A stretch of 64,000 nucleotides of DNA from JADJXV01 sp046328995 (GCA_046328995.1 JAXLVN010000001.1:806001-870000), one strand, 5' to 3'; positions 34,332 through 43,832 are shown, counted from the first letter of the stretch. The notes: generated from the letters alone by a model not told the origin. A program made the numbers and translations.

Positions 34332-35585
34332 ATGAAAAAAGTACTTGTCATCGCATATTACTTCCCTCCACTTGGACTAAGCGGTGTACAGCGTACGCTT
34401 AAATTCGTAAAATATCTCCACTTATTCGGTTGGCACCCGACGGTCATCACCGTTGGCGAGACCGGCTACTACGCCAAGGACGAAACACTACTCAAGGAAA
34501 TCAGTCCGCGAATCAGAGTCATCCGCACCACTTCCAGAGATGTCAATTCCCTTGTCAAAAATAAAGGCATCATTGCCCTTCCCAAAGAAAAATTCCGCAA
34601 ATTCCTAAGCAAAATCAGCGATTTCTTCTTTATTCCCGATAGCAAAATCGGGTGGAAAAGAGCGGCAGTTCGGGCTGCGAGCGAACTCCTTACCAAAGAA
34701 AAATTTGATGTTATTTTTGCTACTGCTCCCCCACAGACGGCACTGCTGATCGGCATCGAACTCAAGAAACGCTTCAACATACCGCTCGTCGTGGATTATC
34801 GCGATTTGTGGGTCGATTACCCGTTTAAGACATTCTCGACCATCTTCCACAAAAAGCTACATATTCACTTAGAAACCAAAGTCTTACATGCAGCAAACAT
34901 AATCATAACCGCTTCCGACAACATCCGGCAAAAGCTCCTTGGGCGGTATCAATTTCTGACATCGAGAAAAGTGATGACCATACCGCAAGGATACGACCCG
35001 GAGGATATGGAGATCCCTGCTGCCCCACGTCATGATGGAGTGATGCGTATAACATATGCCGGGTTATTTTATGAAAATCGTACACCGGAGTATTTTTTAC
35101 AGGCATTACATCAATTTTTCAAGCACCGTCAATCGCTTCGCGGGAAGATCGAAGCACATTTTTTAGGAGCGTTTCGGGAGGAACATCTTGCGATTATTTC
35201 CCGGCTTGGACTAGAAGATTCGGTGGTGGTTCATGGCTATTTAAGTCATCGTGACTGCGTCGAGTTTCTCCTCGACTCCGATGTGTTGTGGCTCATGATG
35301 CAGGACGATGAAAGCACTCCCGGGAAAATATTTGAATACATCGGCACCGGGAAAAAAATTCTCGGATGCGTGCCCGAAGGTACAATGCGGGATATTATTA
35401 CCGAGGCAAGCGGCACATGCTGCATGCCGGATAATGTCGGTGAAATAGAAATGGCAATCGAGGATGTCTTCGGTACATTTCTTCGCAATGAACTCACAGG
35501 AGCATCGAAGGATATTATCGAGAAATATAACCGCAAGAAGCTCACCGGCAGACTTGCGCTAGTATTGGACTCATTGCAACATTAA
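34332..35585 (+). CDS. Glycosyltransferase family 4-like protein
   Basis: A 417-residue cytosolic glycosyltransferase of GT-B fold, taking the ATG at 34332; a TTG at 34305 is less likely. The N-terminal Rossmann domain opens KKVLVIAYYFPPLGLSGVQR, with the GGxGxR-like loop of GT4 enzymes. The C-terminal domain shows RITYAGLFYENRTPEYFLQA and VVHGYLSHRDCVEFLLDSDV, ending in the donor-binding STPGKIFEYIGTGKKILGC with the conserved acidic pair region. Likely adds a sugar to surface polysaccharide or glycoprotein. It stands alone between a T9SS propeller protein and tyrosine phenol-lyase; no polysaccharide cluster surrounds it. Confidence 0.88.
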   Translation: MKKVLVIAYYFPPLGLSGVQRTLKFVKYLHLFGWHPTVITVGETGYYAKDETLLKEISPRIRVIRTTSRDVNSLVKNKGIIALPKEKFRKFLSKISDFFFIPDSKIGWKRAAVRAASELLTKEKFDVIFATAPPQTALLIGIELKKRFNIPLVVDYRDLWVDYPFKTFSTIFHKKLHIHLETKVLHAANIIITASDNIRQKLLGRYQFLTSRKVMTIPQGYDPEDMEIPAAPRHDGVMRITYAGLFYENRTPEYFLQALHQFFKHRQSLRGKIEAHFLGAFREEHLAIISRLGLEDSVVVHGYLSHRDCVEFLLDSDVLWLMMQDDESTPGKIFEYIGTGKKILGCVPEGTMRDIITEASGTCCMPDNVGEIEMAIEDVFGTFLRNELTGASKDIIEKYNRKKLTGRLALVLDSLQH

Positions 35586-35660
35586 GATATTGACAGCTCG
35601 TATCACATGCAGAATTAGTGTATGTGATTAATATTACATTCTATTACAAAGGACAGGACT

Positions 35661-37052
35661 ATGACACACGCACGACCCGAACGCCGCAGTTGGGCTGAAC
35701 CATACAAAATTAAAATGGTTGAACGCCTGAAAATGACCACGCAAGAGCAGCGCACAAAAGCGATGCAAGATGCCGGATACAATACCTTCCTCCTCCACTC
35801 AGAAGACGTCTATATCGACCTCCTCACCGACAGCGGCACAAGCGCAATGAGCGATTATCAATGGGCGGGAATGATGATGGGAGACGAATCGTATTCCGGT
35901 TCGCAGAACTTCTACAATCTCGAAGCAAATATTCAGAAGTATTATGGATATAAGCATATTATCCCTACACACCAAGGGCGTGGTGCCGAACATCTCCTCT
36001 CCCGCATCTGCATCAAGCCGGGCGATTATGTGCCGGGGAATATGTACTTCACTACCACTCGCCTCCACCAGGAACTCGCCGGCGGAACCTTCGTCGATAT
36101 CATCGTTAATGAGGCGCATGACCCCGATAATCTCGACCCTTTCAAAGGGAATGTCGATATCCAAAAGCTCGATGATCTTATCGCTCGCGTAGGCGCAGAT
36201 AAGATTCCGTACGTGAGCGTCGCTGCCACGGTAAATATGGCAGGCGGTCAACCGATTTCGATGCAGAATATGCGCGAAGTCCATGCTCTTTGCCAAAAGC
36301 ACGGTATTAAAATCATGCTTGATGCGACGCGCGCCGTGGAGAATGCCTACTTTATTCAGCAGCGTGAAGAAGGGTATGCGACGATACCCGTTGCAGCCAT
36401 TTTAAAAGAATTCTGCAGCTATACCGATGGCTGTACGATGAGTGGCAAGAAAGATTTACTTGTGAATATCGGTGGATTCCTCGCTATCAATGACGAAACA
36501 ATCTATGAAGAAGCCCGCAACCTCGTTGTCGTCTATGAAGGAATGCACACTTATGGTGGTCTCGCCGGTCGTGATATGGAAGCAATGGCTCGCGGTATTG
36601 AAGAAGCGGTGCAGGACGATCACATCCGCGCTCGCGTCGGTCAAGTGGAATATTTGGGTGATTTACTGACGTCTTGGGGCGTGCCGATTGTGCTTCCTGT
36701 CGGTGGACATGCGGTGTATCTTAATGCCAAGACCTTCCTTCCACACTTAACTCAAGATCAATTCCCTGCGCAAACGCTTGCCGCCGAACTCTATATGAAT
36801 TCCGGGGTTCGCTCAATGGAACGTGGCATCGTCTCCGCCGGTCGTGATGCTAAAACGGGCAACCATCATTACCCAAAACTCGAACTTGTTCGCCTGACAA
36901 TCCCCCGCCGCGTTTATACGCAAGCGCACATGGATGTGACTGCCGAATCGGTGCTTGATGTGTTCGAACGTCGTGATGAAATCCGCGGACTTGAGATGAT
37001 CTACGAACCAAAGTACTTACGATTCTTTCAAGCACGCTTTCGTCAGTTGTAA
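35661..37052 (+). CDS. tpl: Tyrosine phenol-lyase
   Basis: A 463-residue PLP enzyme of the beta-eliminating lyase family. It splits L-tyrosine to phenol, pyruvate and ammonia, and the reaction is reversible. Signature stretches include TDSGTSAMSDYQWAGMMMGD (about 57-76), PTHQGRGAEHLL (about 101), MYFTTTR (about 127) and the PLP lysine in DGCTMSGKKD (about 260). Tryptophanase is the close alternative. The segment VRSMERGIVSAGR (about 382) carries the Arg used for the phenol ring in TPL, where tryptophanase has VRGVEIG, and the C-terminus LRFFQARF matches TPL, so TPL is preferred. It lies 75 bp after the glycosyltransferase and has a noncoding, repeat-bearing region after it. Confidence 0.87.
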   Translation: MTHARPERRSWAEPYKIKMVERLKMTTQEQRTKAMQDAGYNTFLLHSEDVYIDLLTDSGTSAMSDYQWAGMMMGDESYSGSQNFYNLEANIQKYYGYKHIIPTHQGRGAEHLLSRICIKPGDYVPGNMYFTTTRLHQELAGGTFVDIIVNEAHDPDNLDPFKGNVDIQKLDDLIARVGADKIPYVSVAATVNMAGGQPISMQNMREVHALCQKHGIKIMLDATRAVENAYFIQQREEGYATIPVAAILKEFCSYTDGCTMSGKKDLLVNIGGFLAINDETIYEEARNLVVVYEGMHTYGGLAGRDMEAMARGIEEAVQDDHIRARVGQVEYLGDLLTSWGVPIVLPVGGHAVYLNAKTFLPHLTQDQFPAQTLAAELYMNSGVRSMERGIVSAGRDAKTGNHHYPKLELVRLTIPRRVYTQAHMDVTAESVLDVFERRDEIRGLEMIYEPKYLRFFQARFRQL

Positions 37053-37085
37053 TTGATTGCATTGTGTATTTATTGGAGAATGGTT

Positions 37086-37111
37086 GCAGTGAGTGAATGT
37101 TCATTCACTGC
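37086..37111 (+). terminator. Hairpin downstream of tyrosine phenol-lyase
   Basis: A palindrome centred on AGTGAATG/CATTCACT (37092-37109) extended by GCAGTG and CACTGC, about 35 bp after the stop codon. No T tract follows, so it may be a weak terminator or another repeat. Confidence 0.3.
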
Positions 37112-37138
37112 TCTTCGCTTGAGCAGCCGTTTATAAGT

Positions 37139-37503
37139 CTGTCATTCTGAGGGAGTCGTATAGGCCGAAGAATCGAAACTTGATGAAGAAGTATTAGCAT
37201 AATTGTGCAGCATGTTTTGATTCTTCACCCTAAGAAGGGTTACCAATCACAGTTTTACAACCTGTTCTTTTTATATGACTTGCATTTACAATGATAGAAA
37301 GAGTTTCCCACAGAGTTTCACAGAGTTTTTACAGAGTTCACATCGGAATACTGCTGTGTGTGACTCTGTGAGCATACCCCGTGTAACCCTGTGGGAGGAA
37401 TTCTTCCGGCTACGTATAGCTGATATTCTCTTTTGCAAGTACTTGTTGTGTCATTACTTGCTTTTTTAAAAGTATTTAATTAGGGCTTCAGAATGACAGT
37501 GTT
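37139..37503. repeat. MITE-like element with 12-bp terminal inverted repeats
   Basis: CTGTCATTCTGA at 37139-37150 and its exact complement TCAGAATGACAG at 37488-37499 bound 361 bp without a convincing ORF. The right 208 bp (37296-37503) recur, with scattered substitutions and a one-base length difference, at 47732-47940. This accounts for most of the 487-bp gap between tpl and nadA. No transposase gene is in the window. Confidence 0.6.
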
Positions 37504-37539
37504 GTCTAACTACCTTACAATAATGATGATAAATTTACC

Positions 37540-38598
37540 ATGGAATTACTCATGACTACCGAACAAACCGATACCGTTTTACTTAACCGTTACTCTTCGA
37601 TGCAGACCGGATGCGCCGTTGAATATACTTCGCAGGATTTACTTGGACTTGTCGAAGAGATTCGAGAGCTGAAGAAGCAGCATAATGCGGTCGTGCTGTC
37701 GCATTACTACATGCCGGCCGAACTCCAAATCACGACCGAACATGGTGGCATTGCCGACTTCGTCGGTGACTCGCTTGGGCTCAGCCGTGCAGCAATGGAT
37801 GTGGAAGCAGACTATATTATCTTCTGCGGCGTGAAATTCATGGCAGAGACGGCCTTTATTCTCAATCCCGATAAGAAAGTTCTGCTGCCGAATCATGATG
37901 CGGGGTGTTCGCTTGCGTCAAGTATCACGGGCGCAGATGTTGTTGCCCTCAAAGCGCAGTATCCCGGTGTGCCGGTGATTGCGTACGTCAATACCTACGC
38001 CGAAACGAAAGCCGAATGTGATATCTGCTGCACCTCACGGAATGCGCTGGCAATTGCCGAATCATTCGAGAGTGACACGCTTATCTTTCTTCCCGATAAA
38101 TTCATGGGACGGAATCTGCAACGTGTGATTACCGAGAAAACCGGCAAGAAGATGATCCTCTGGGAAGGCGCATGTGAAGTACACGAACAGTTCACGCCCG
38201 GCCGTATCGCCGGCATGCAGGCAATGAATCCAAATGCCGCCGTGCTCGTGCATTGGGAAGTGCCGGATGATGCTGTCGTGCAAGCACTTGCGAATGCTCC
38301 GGGAATCGTTGGCAGTACGTCGGATATAATCCGCTATGTCGGAGAAAGCCCGATGACGGAGTTTATATTGGGTTCGGAATGCGACCTCGGCGCGACACTG
38401 CAAGGACTCTACCCCGAGAAGTCATTCGTCACGCCGTGCATACAATGTCCGCACATGAAACGCATTACCCTCGAAAATACGCGTGATGCGTTGAGGTCGA
38501 TTGGAACAACATTGGAAGCGAAGTATATCATTGATGTAGCGGAAGATATACGTTCCCGTGCACTTCTTCCAATTGAGCGGATGATGGAGTTTAATTAA
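37540..38598 (+). CDS. nadA: Quinolinate synthase
   Basis: A 352-residue [4Fe-4S] enzyme that condenses iminoaspartate with dihydroxyacetone phosphate to quinolinate in de novo NAD synthesis. The three cluster cysteines sit in IIFCGVKFMAETA (about 97), within the CDICCTSRNA region (about 160) or nearby WEGACEVHE (about 210), and in PCIQCPHMK (about 300). The substrate-binding AVVLSHYYMPAEL opens the first repeat domain. Start is the ATG at 37540; an internal ATG four codons later is also possible. nadB follows on the same strand after 283 bp, so the two are a functional pair but perhaps not one transcript. nadC is not here. Confidence 0.95.
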   Translation: MELLMTTEQTDTVLLNRYSSMQTGCAVEYTSQDLLGLVEEIRELKKQHNAVVLSHYYMPAELQITTEHGGIADFVGDSLGLSRAAMDVEADYIIFCGVKFMAETAFILNPDKKVLLPNHDAGCSLASSITGADVVALKAQYPGVPVIAYVNTYAETKAECDICCTSRNALAIAESFESDTLIFLPDKFMGRNLQRVITEKTGKKMILWEGACEVHEQFTPGRIAGMQAMNPNAAVLVHWEVPDDAVVQALANAPGIVGSTSDIIRYVGESPMTEFILGSECDLGATLQGLYPEKSFVTPCIQCPHMKRITLENTRDALRSIGTTLEAKYIIDVAEDIRSRALLPIERMMEFN

Positions 38599-38881
38599 CA
38601 TCGTAGTTCTGCTTTGGCACGTTTGGATTATAGATCAAACGGTAAACCTTAGTAGAAATATGTCAACTGAAGAATACACCTTATTACCTTATTGTTTTCT
38701 TTGCAACCTGTGAGAAAGATTGCTTTTATACAATCAGGTTTTCCTTCAGGTTGATATTGAGTGCTACTAAGGTTTTCAGATTCATTCATAGAATGCATGT
38801 CTATTACCCAAAGTAACGTATCAACATCGGGTAAACGATGCAATTCAATGCACAAGAATTACTAACAATGGATGAAATGCG

Positions 38882-40408
38882 ATGAAAGAACTGATTGAAA
38901 CGGACATCGTCGTCATCGGCAGTGGAATTGCCGGGCTCACTTTCGCGCTTGAATCGGCGCGTCTTGGAATGAAGGTGGTAATTCTCACGAAGAATGAAAC
39001 GCGGGAGTCGAATACGAATTACGCTCAAGGCGGTATCGCTGCTGTGGTAACCGACAATGATAGTTTTGACTTACATGTTAAGGATACGTTGATAGCCGGC
39101 GCCGGACTTTGCGAAAAAGCAGCGGTCGAATGTATCGTTCATCAAGCACCGGATGCGATTGCATGGCTTATCGAACAAGGCACGAATTTCTCCAAAACGC
39201 ATGACGAAGTACTTGAAGTAGGTCGCGAAGGCGGACACAGCCGCCATCGAATCGTACATGCGAAAGATCTCACCGGACGGGAAATCGAACGGGCACTCAC
39301 CGAAGCCGTGTCCTTGCATCCACTGATTACGACAATTGAACATGCAATTGCTCTCGACCTGAGCTTCACATCTAGCGTTGAATGCACAGGAATTACTGCA
39401 TTTATCCCCCACGAACACCGTTTACTTTCCGTGAGTGCCAAGGCGACAATGCTTGCGACGGGAGGATGCGGTCAAGTCTATGCGCACACGACGAATCCAT
39501 CGATTGCGACCGGTGACGGTTATGCAATCGCCGCACGCGCAGGTGCAGAGATGAAGAATATGGAATTTGTGCAGTTCCACCCGACATCGCTCTATCATCC
39601 GAACGCGCATTCGTTTCTTATTAGCGAAGCAGTGAGAGGATTTGGCTGTGAACTTAAGCGGCGGGACGGTTCGACGTTTATGGAAGAGTATCATCCTCTA
39701 GGTTCACTTGCCCCACGCGATATCGTCGCCCGTGCTATTGTTCGTGAGATGCGACTTACCGGCGATACTTCTATGTTTTTAGATTGCACTGCGCATGATG
39801 AAGACACCTTACGAGCGCACTTCCCTACTATTTTTGAGGAATGTTTGCGGTGGGGAATTGATATTTCGAAAGAAATGATTCCCGTCGTGCCGGCAGCGCA
39901 TTATCAATGTGGTGGAATTGTCACCGACCTTCACGCACGAACGAGTATCAAGCGATTGTATGCCTGTGGAGAAGTGGCCTGCACGGGAGTTCATGGTGCG
40001 AATCGGCTTGCGAGTAATTCCCTGCTCGAAGCAGTTGTGTTCGCAAAAGCAGCGGCACAGGATGTGATTCAATTGCCGGAAGTTACTTCAGGAATTGTTC
40101 TCCATGAATCGAATTTTTCTACCCAAAAAGGTGCGCTGACCACGCCGATGGTGCATCTCTTCAAACAGGATATACAGGATTTGATGTGGAAAAATGTTGG
40201 TATTGTGCGGCATTCGCAAGAACTAGAATTCGCGCAGCATCGCCTGATCGAAATGTCCTATGAAATTGAGTATTTATACCGGCACAATGTGCTTACGCCC
40301 GAACTTATCGAAGTGCGCAATATGGCGCAGACCGCGCTATTAATTGCTACAGCGGCGGCATGCCGAACGGAGAATTGCGGATTACATTTTAATGTGAATT
40401 TGTGGTGA
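38882..40408 (+). CDS. nadB: L-aspartate oxidase
   Basis: A 508-residue FAD enzyme that oxidises L-aspartate to iminoaspartate, the substrate of NadA. The FAD-binding IVVIGSGIAGLTFALE (about residues 9-24), NTNYAQGGIAAV (about 45), GGHSRHRIVHAKDLTGREIE (about 118), EFVQFHPTSLY and the C-terminal GEVACTGVHGANRLASNSLL are all intact and match NadB rather than succinate dehydrogenase flavoproteins, which it resembles. Slightly shorter than E. coli NadB. It is 283 bp downstream of nadA; that gap has no gene or clear repeat that I can support. Confidence 0.94.
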   Translation: MKELIETDIVVIGSGIAGLTFALESARLGMKVVILTKNETRESNTNYAQGGIAAVVTDNDSFDLHVKDTLIAGAGLCEKAAVECIVHQAPDAIAWLIEQGTNFSKTHDEVLEVGREGGHSRHRIVHAKDLTGREIERALTEAVSLHPLITTIEHAIALDLSFTSSVECTGITAFIPHEHRLLSVSAKATMLATGGCGQVYAHTTNPSIATGDGYAIAARAGAEMKNMEFVQFHPTSLYHPNAHSFLISEAVRGFGCELKRRDGSTFMEEYHPLGSLAPRDIVARAIVREMRLTGDTSMFLDCTAHDEDTLRAHFPTIFEECLRWGIDISKEMIPVVPAAHYQCGGIVTDLHARTSIKRLYACGEVACTGVHGANRLASNSLLEAVVFAKAAAQDVIQLPEVTSGIVLHESNFSTQKGALTTPMVHLFKQDIQDLMWKNVGIVRHSQELEFAQHRLIEMSYEIEYLYRHNVLTPELIEVRNMAQTALLIATAAACRTENCGLHFNVNLW

Positions 40409-40445
40409 TGGAAATAAAGCACGTTGCTTTTTAAATGAAATGGTC

Positions 40446-40508
40446 GTAGGGACGAATCGCATTCGCCCTGGTCGTGCTAGATGTTGGGCGAATGCAATTC
40501 GCCCCTAC
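40446..40508. repeat. Palindromic intergenic repeat, GTAGGG-CGAAT family
   Basis: Imperfect inverted repeat between nadB and copA. The left arm begins GTAGGGACGAAT and the right arm ends ATTCGCCCCTAC; each arm is about 22 nt around a spacer containing GGTCGTGCT. The left arm and that spacer motif recur at 49592-49640. Confidence 0.75.
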
Positions 40509-40573
40509 GCTCTGATAATTATACCAATCTTATAACTCTTTTATTCGTTTGATATTGACAATTTATTACTGTT

Positions 40574-42850
40574 ATGTCCACATCTCCTCAAACAATTATC
40601 CTCCCGGTCGAGGGCATGACGTGTGCAAGCTGCGTCGCCCGCGTCGAGAAAGTACTGCTGAAAGCCGATGGCGTTGACTCTGCGCTTGTGAATCTTGCGA
40701 CCGAAAAAGTTAATCTCACCTTTCATCCTGATCGTATCACCCTGGCACAAGCCGCGGAATTGGTTGATGCAGCAGGATATACGTTAATCCTTCCGAAAGA
40801 TGTTCCCGTAGGTCAATCCGCACCTGCCGCCGCCGAAGACCATACAAATGTTCATTTTAAAAAACTCCAAACAGAACTCCGCCTTGCTGCCATTCTCGCC
40901 ATACCGGTGATGGCGGTGAGCATGCTGACGATGACCGATTGGTTCATGAGTTTGCCAATTCGAACTTCATCGATGGTCTATCTAGTATTATTTATTGCTA
41001 CTTCTATTCTTCTCGTGTTCTCTGGTAAGCGCTTTTTTATTGCTGCCTGGAAAGGACTTCTCCATTTTACTGCTGATATGAACACGCTTGTTGCTGTGGG
41101 GACCGGTGCGGCGTATTTGTATAGTTCAGTAGCGTTGTTTTTCCCTACAGTGCTTGGTATTACGCATATTCATGATCATATTTACTTTGACACGACTTGT
41201 ACGATTATCGCTCTCATCTTACTCGGACGTTTCCTCGAGGCGCGGGCGAAGAATAAAACTACATCAGCGCTTCGTCACTTGCTCAATCTGCAACCCACAA
41301 CAGCAAATGTGATGAAGAATGGCGTTTTAACTGAAACACCGGCCGCATTGATTCAGATCAACGACATCCTCGTCGTTCGTCCCGGTGAAATTATTCCGAC
41401 CGACGGAGAAATCGTCAGTGGTGCGACAGCGGTGAACGAAGCGATGCTCACGGGCGAGAGTATTCCGGTCGAAAAAAGTGTGAAGGACAACGTCTATGGC
41501 GGCACGCTGAATACGACGGGAAGTATAGAATTTCGGGCTACTGCTGTTGGCTCGCATACTGTTCTTGCGCGGATTGCCTCGCTTGTGGAGTCTGCGCAGG
41601 GGTCAAAACCTCCCATCCAACTCCTCGCCGATAAAATTGCGTATATCTTTGCTCCTACAGTAATTGCAATTGCAATTCTAACGTTTGTAATCTCCTATTT
41701 TGGCTTGAGTATTGAGTTTCCAACGGCTCTCATGCACTCCATCGCCGTGCTTATTATCGCCTGTCCGTGCGCGCTTGGACTTGCCACTCCAACGGCGATT
41801 ATCGTGGGTTCGGGTATCGGTGCCACGCATGGAATTCTCATCAAAAATGCCGATAGTCTTGAGCGCGCGGAGAAGATTCGAACGGTCGTCTTCGACAAAA
41901 CGGGAACGATTACCCTTGGCAAACCCAACGTGCAGGAATGGAAATGTGATCCGAGTGCTGATGTGAGTGAACTCCTGACGTACTGCGCAGAATTAGAGAA
42001 TAAGTCCGAACATCCACTCGCCCGCGCAATAGTTGAGTATTCCGAACATTCAGCACCACCGCAAGTCTTTGATTTTTTGAACATTGCCAAGCAACCTCAG
42101 CCGTTTGAGAAAGGGAGTTTTCTCTCGCTCACCGGCATGGGAGTGCAGGGAAAGTTCGGAACGAATGAAATTGTGATTGGTAATAGTTCTGCGATGAATG
42201 AACGTTCAGTCACTCTCGGCAGTTTCTCTGAAGTTGCTGAATCGTATGCACAAAGTGGACTCACTCCTGTCTTTGTTGCGGTGAATGCTACGGTTAAGGG
42301 AATCTTTGGAATTGGCGACACAATTTCCCCTACTGCACGCGAAGGAATTGCGCAGCTTCACGCGCTTGGGATTGAAACTAGTATGCTCACCGGCGATAAG
42401 CGTGCGACGGCGGAGGCAATTGCGCATCAGGTGGGAATTACGACGGTGATAGCAGAAGTCTTGCCCGGCGATAAGGCATCGAAAATTCAGCAGTTGCAGG
42501 CAGGCGGACGATCAGTCGCGATGATTGGTGACGGTATCAATGATACACCTGCACTCGCCCAAGCGGATGTTGGAATTGCGATGCGGAGCGGTTCGGATGC
42601 GGCTATTGAAACGGCCGACATCACGCTCATGAAAAATGATATTCGCGACGTAGCCCGCGCGATACTTCTCTCCCAAAAAACGATGCGCACGATTCGTCAG
42701 AATCTCTTTTGGGCGTTTATTTTTAATAGTATCGGGATACCGCTTGCGGCGCTTGGTTATCTCAATCCGATGATTGCGGCGGCAGCGATGGCGATGAGTT
42801 CGGTGAGTGTGATTAGTAATTCGCTGCGGCTGAAACGGGCGAAGTGGTGA
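40574..42850 (+). CDS. copA: Copper-translocating P1B-type ATPase
   Basis: A 758-residue inner-membrane cation pump. One N-terminal heavy-metal domain has GMTCASCVARVEK (about 14-26). Eight transmembrane helices include the CPCALGLATP metal site (about 397) that marks Cu(I) export. The phosphorylation motif DKTGTITLG (about 442), actuator LTGESIPVEK (about 293), SEHPLARA (about 477) and hinge GDGINDTPALAQADVGIAM (about 652) are intact. It exports Cu(I) using ATP, supporting copper tolerance or cuproenzyme supply. No copper chaperone or CueR/CsoR-type regulator is next to it. It stands alone behind a palindromic repeat. Confidence 0.93.
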   Translation: MSTSPQTIILPVEGMTCASCVARVEKVLLKADGVDSALVNLATEKVNLTFHPDRITLAQAAELVDAAGYTLILPKDVPVGQSAPAAAEDHTNVHFKKLQTELRLAAILAIPVMAVSMLTMTDWFMSLPIRTSSMVYLVLFIATSILLVFSGKRFFIAAWKGLLHFTADMNTLVAVGTGAAYLYSSVALFFPTVLGITHIHDHIYFDTTCTIIALILLGRFLEARAKNKTTSALRHLLNLQPTTANVMKNGVLTETPAALIQINDILVVRPGEIIPTDGEIVSGATAVNEAMLTGESIPVEKSVKDNVYGGTLNTTGSIEFRATAVGSHTVLARIASLVESAQGSKPPIQLLADKIAYIFAPTVIAIAILTFVISYFGLSIEFPTALMHSIAVLIIACPCALGLATPTAIIVGSGIGATHGILIKNADSLERAEKIRTVVFDKTGTITLGKPNVQEWKCDPSADVSELLTYCAELENKSEHPLARAIVEYSEHSAPPQVFDFLNIAKQPQPFEKGSFLSLTGMGVQGKFGTNEIVIGNSSAMNERSVTLGSFSEVAESYAQSGLTPVFVAVNATVKGIFGIGDTISPTAREGIAQLHALGIETSMLTGDKRATAEAIAHQVGITTVIAEVLPGDKASKIQQLQAGGRSVAMIGDGINDTPALAQADVGIAMRSGSDAAIETADITLMKNDIRDVARAILLSQKTMRTIRQNLFWAFIFNSIGIPLAALGYLNPMIAAAAMAMSSVSVISNSLRLKRAKW

Positions 42851-42930
42851 AGGGGTGGGTTGGAGCATGGTGCCATATGGAGCAACAATTATCCGTTTGG
42901 TACTTGTAACAACCGCTCAAAAATAATATT

Positions 42931-43051
42931 ACGACCTCAGCAAGGTCGAATATCTGTAGATAGTCCAGACCATAGAATTCACGACCTCAGAGAGGTCGAA
43001 TATTTGTAGAAATGTGCAGACCATAAATTTCACGACCTCAGAGAGGTCGAA
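42931..43051. repeat. Three tandem degenerate units of about 50 bp
   Basis: ACGACCTCAG begins at 42931, 42981 and 43032. Each unit carries the small inverted repeat CGACCT...AGGTCG followed by AATATTTGTAGA-like sequence. Units one to two are spaced 50 bp and two to three 51 bp. They occupy the gap after copA. Three degenerate units without cas genes do not make a CRISPR array. Confidence 0.75.
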
Positions 43052-43090
43052 CGTTTGTTTGGTGGTGCTTACACTCAGCTCTGATGTGCA

Positions 43091-43120
43091 GTACGTTTCA
43101 GCGGTATGTGTATTGACGGG
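43091..43120 (-). repeat. Fragment of the GTACGTTTCA...TTGACGG intergenic repeat
   Basis: GTACGTTTCAGCGGTATGTG and the following TATTGACGGG match one end of the repeat seen in full at 47675-47724 and, reversed, at 43672-43721 and 47514-47562. The hairpin half is missing here. Confidence 0.6.
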
Positions 43121-43179
43121 CTATTGAATTAACTGCTGAACTGGAAAATACAAGATTTCCTCTATTCTTTCACGTGAAA

Positions 43180-43638
43180 TTATCTCTTAAAGTAGTCTTT
43201 GGTTTGCAAGATTTTCTCTATTCTTTCAGGAGTAATAATGTTGCAATCATATCGATTAATTAACTTAACCCACCTTCTTTCCACACTATCTTTAATAACC
43301 CACCCATAATCTGATTGGCTCGGCTTATAAACTGAATCACCATACGTAGCAACTTGGATAGATTCATCGGTATTAAAGCCATACAATTCATTTAATTGAT
43401 GGTTTGCAACAAACGTCCATACTCCTCTATGGGGATTCGTATCTACGCGCTCTACTCTTCCACTCAATTCTGAATAAAATAATAATACACGTTCAGTACA
43501 TTCATCTTTATACCGAACCGGCCCGGAAAGTTCTATCATGAAGATCACTATAAATGCAACAATAAGCAGTGTAAATACAATGAATGTCGCCCGTGTGCCA
43601 GGCGGTATATGTACAAAATCCGAAATTTTCGAGGACAT
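43180..43638 (-). CDS. Hypothetical single-pass membrane protein
   Basis: From the ATG at 43638 (AAGGAAAG upstream) the product is 152 residues. A longer frame to 43701 would read through the adjacent intergenic repeat and is rejected. After a short polar N-terminus one strong transmembrane segment (about residues 19-38, FIVFTLLIVAFIVIFMI) anchors a domain of about 110 residues, probably periplasmic, with CTERVLLFYSELSGRVERV and a C-terminal ITPERIEKILQTKDYF. No family is recognised. It stands alone on the minus strand inside a repeat-rich stretch, facing away from sdhCAB. Confidence 0.65.
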   Translation of the reverse strand: MSSKISDFVHIPPGTRATFIVFTLLIVAFIVIFMIELSGPVRYKDECTERVLLFYSELSGRVERVDTNPHRGVWTFVANHQLNELYGFNTDESIQVATYGDSVYKPSQSDYGWVIKDSVERRWVKLINRYDCNIITPERIEKILQTKDYFKR

Positions 43639-43671
43639 AATGACTTTCCTTATTAATCTTCGCAATTTCCC

Positions 43672-43721
43672 GTCCGGTCGGTTGTTACGACCCACCGTCA
43701 ATACTTACCTATGAACGTACT
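43672..43721 (+). repeat. Intergenic repeat, GTCCGGTCGGTTG family, copy 1
   Basis: Begins GTCCGGTCGGTTG and runs through ACCGTCAATACTTACC to GAACGTACT. It matches 47514-47562 in the same orientation and 47675-47724 in the reverse. It lies 33 bp upstream of the start of the hypothetical membrane protein gene. Confidence 0.75.
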
Positions 43722-43832
43722 CCTCATCCATACTTCGGATATGTGGTTACTTCCTATACACCTACAATTTACAAAATCTCATCAATATGCGATAGCTTCA
43801 CTGTTTCAAACGGCGAATGTGGATATCGTGCA

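Noticed and set aside
35661..37052. Tryptophanase (tnaA) as the identity of the beta-eliminating lyase
   Set aside because: The VRSMERG segment and C-terminal LRFFQARF match tyrosine phenol-lyase, not the tryptophanase pattern VRGVEIG.
42931..43051. Possible CRISPR array
   Set aside because: Only three degenerate units with similar, not unique, spacers and no cas genes; reported as a tandem repeat instead.
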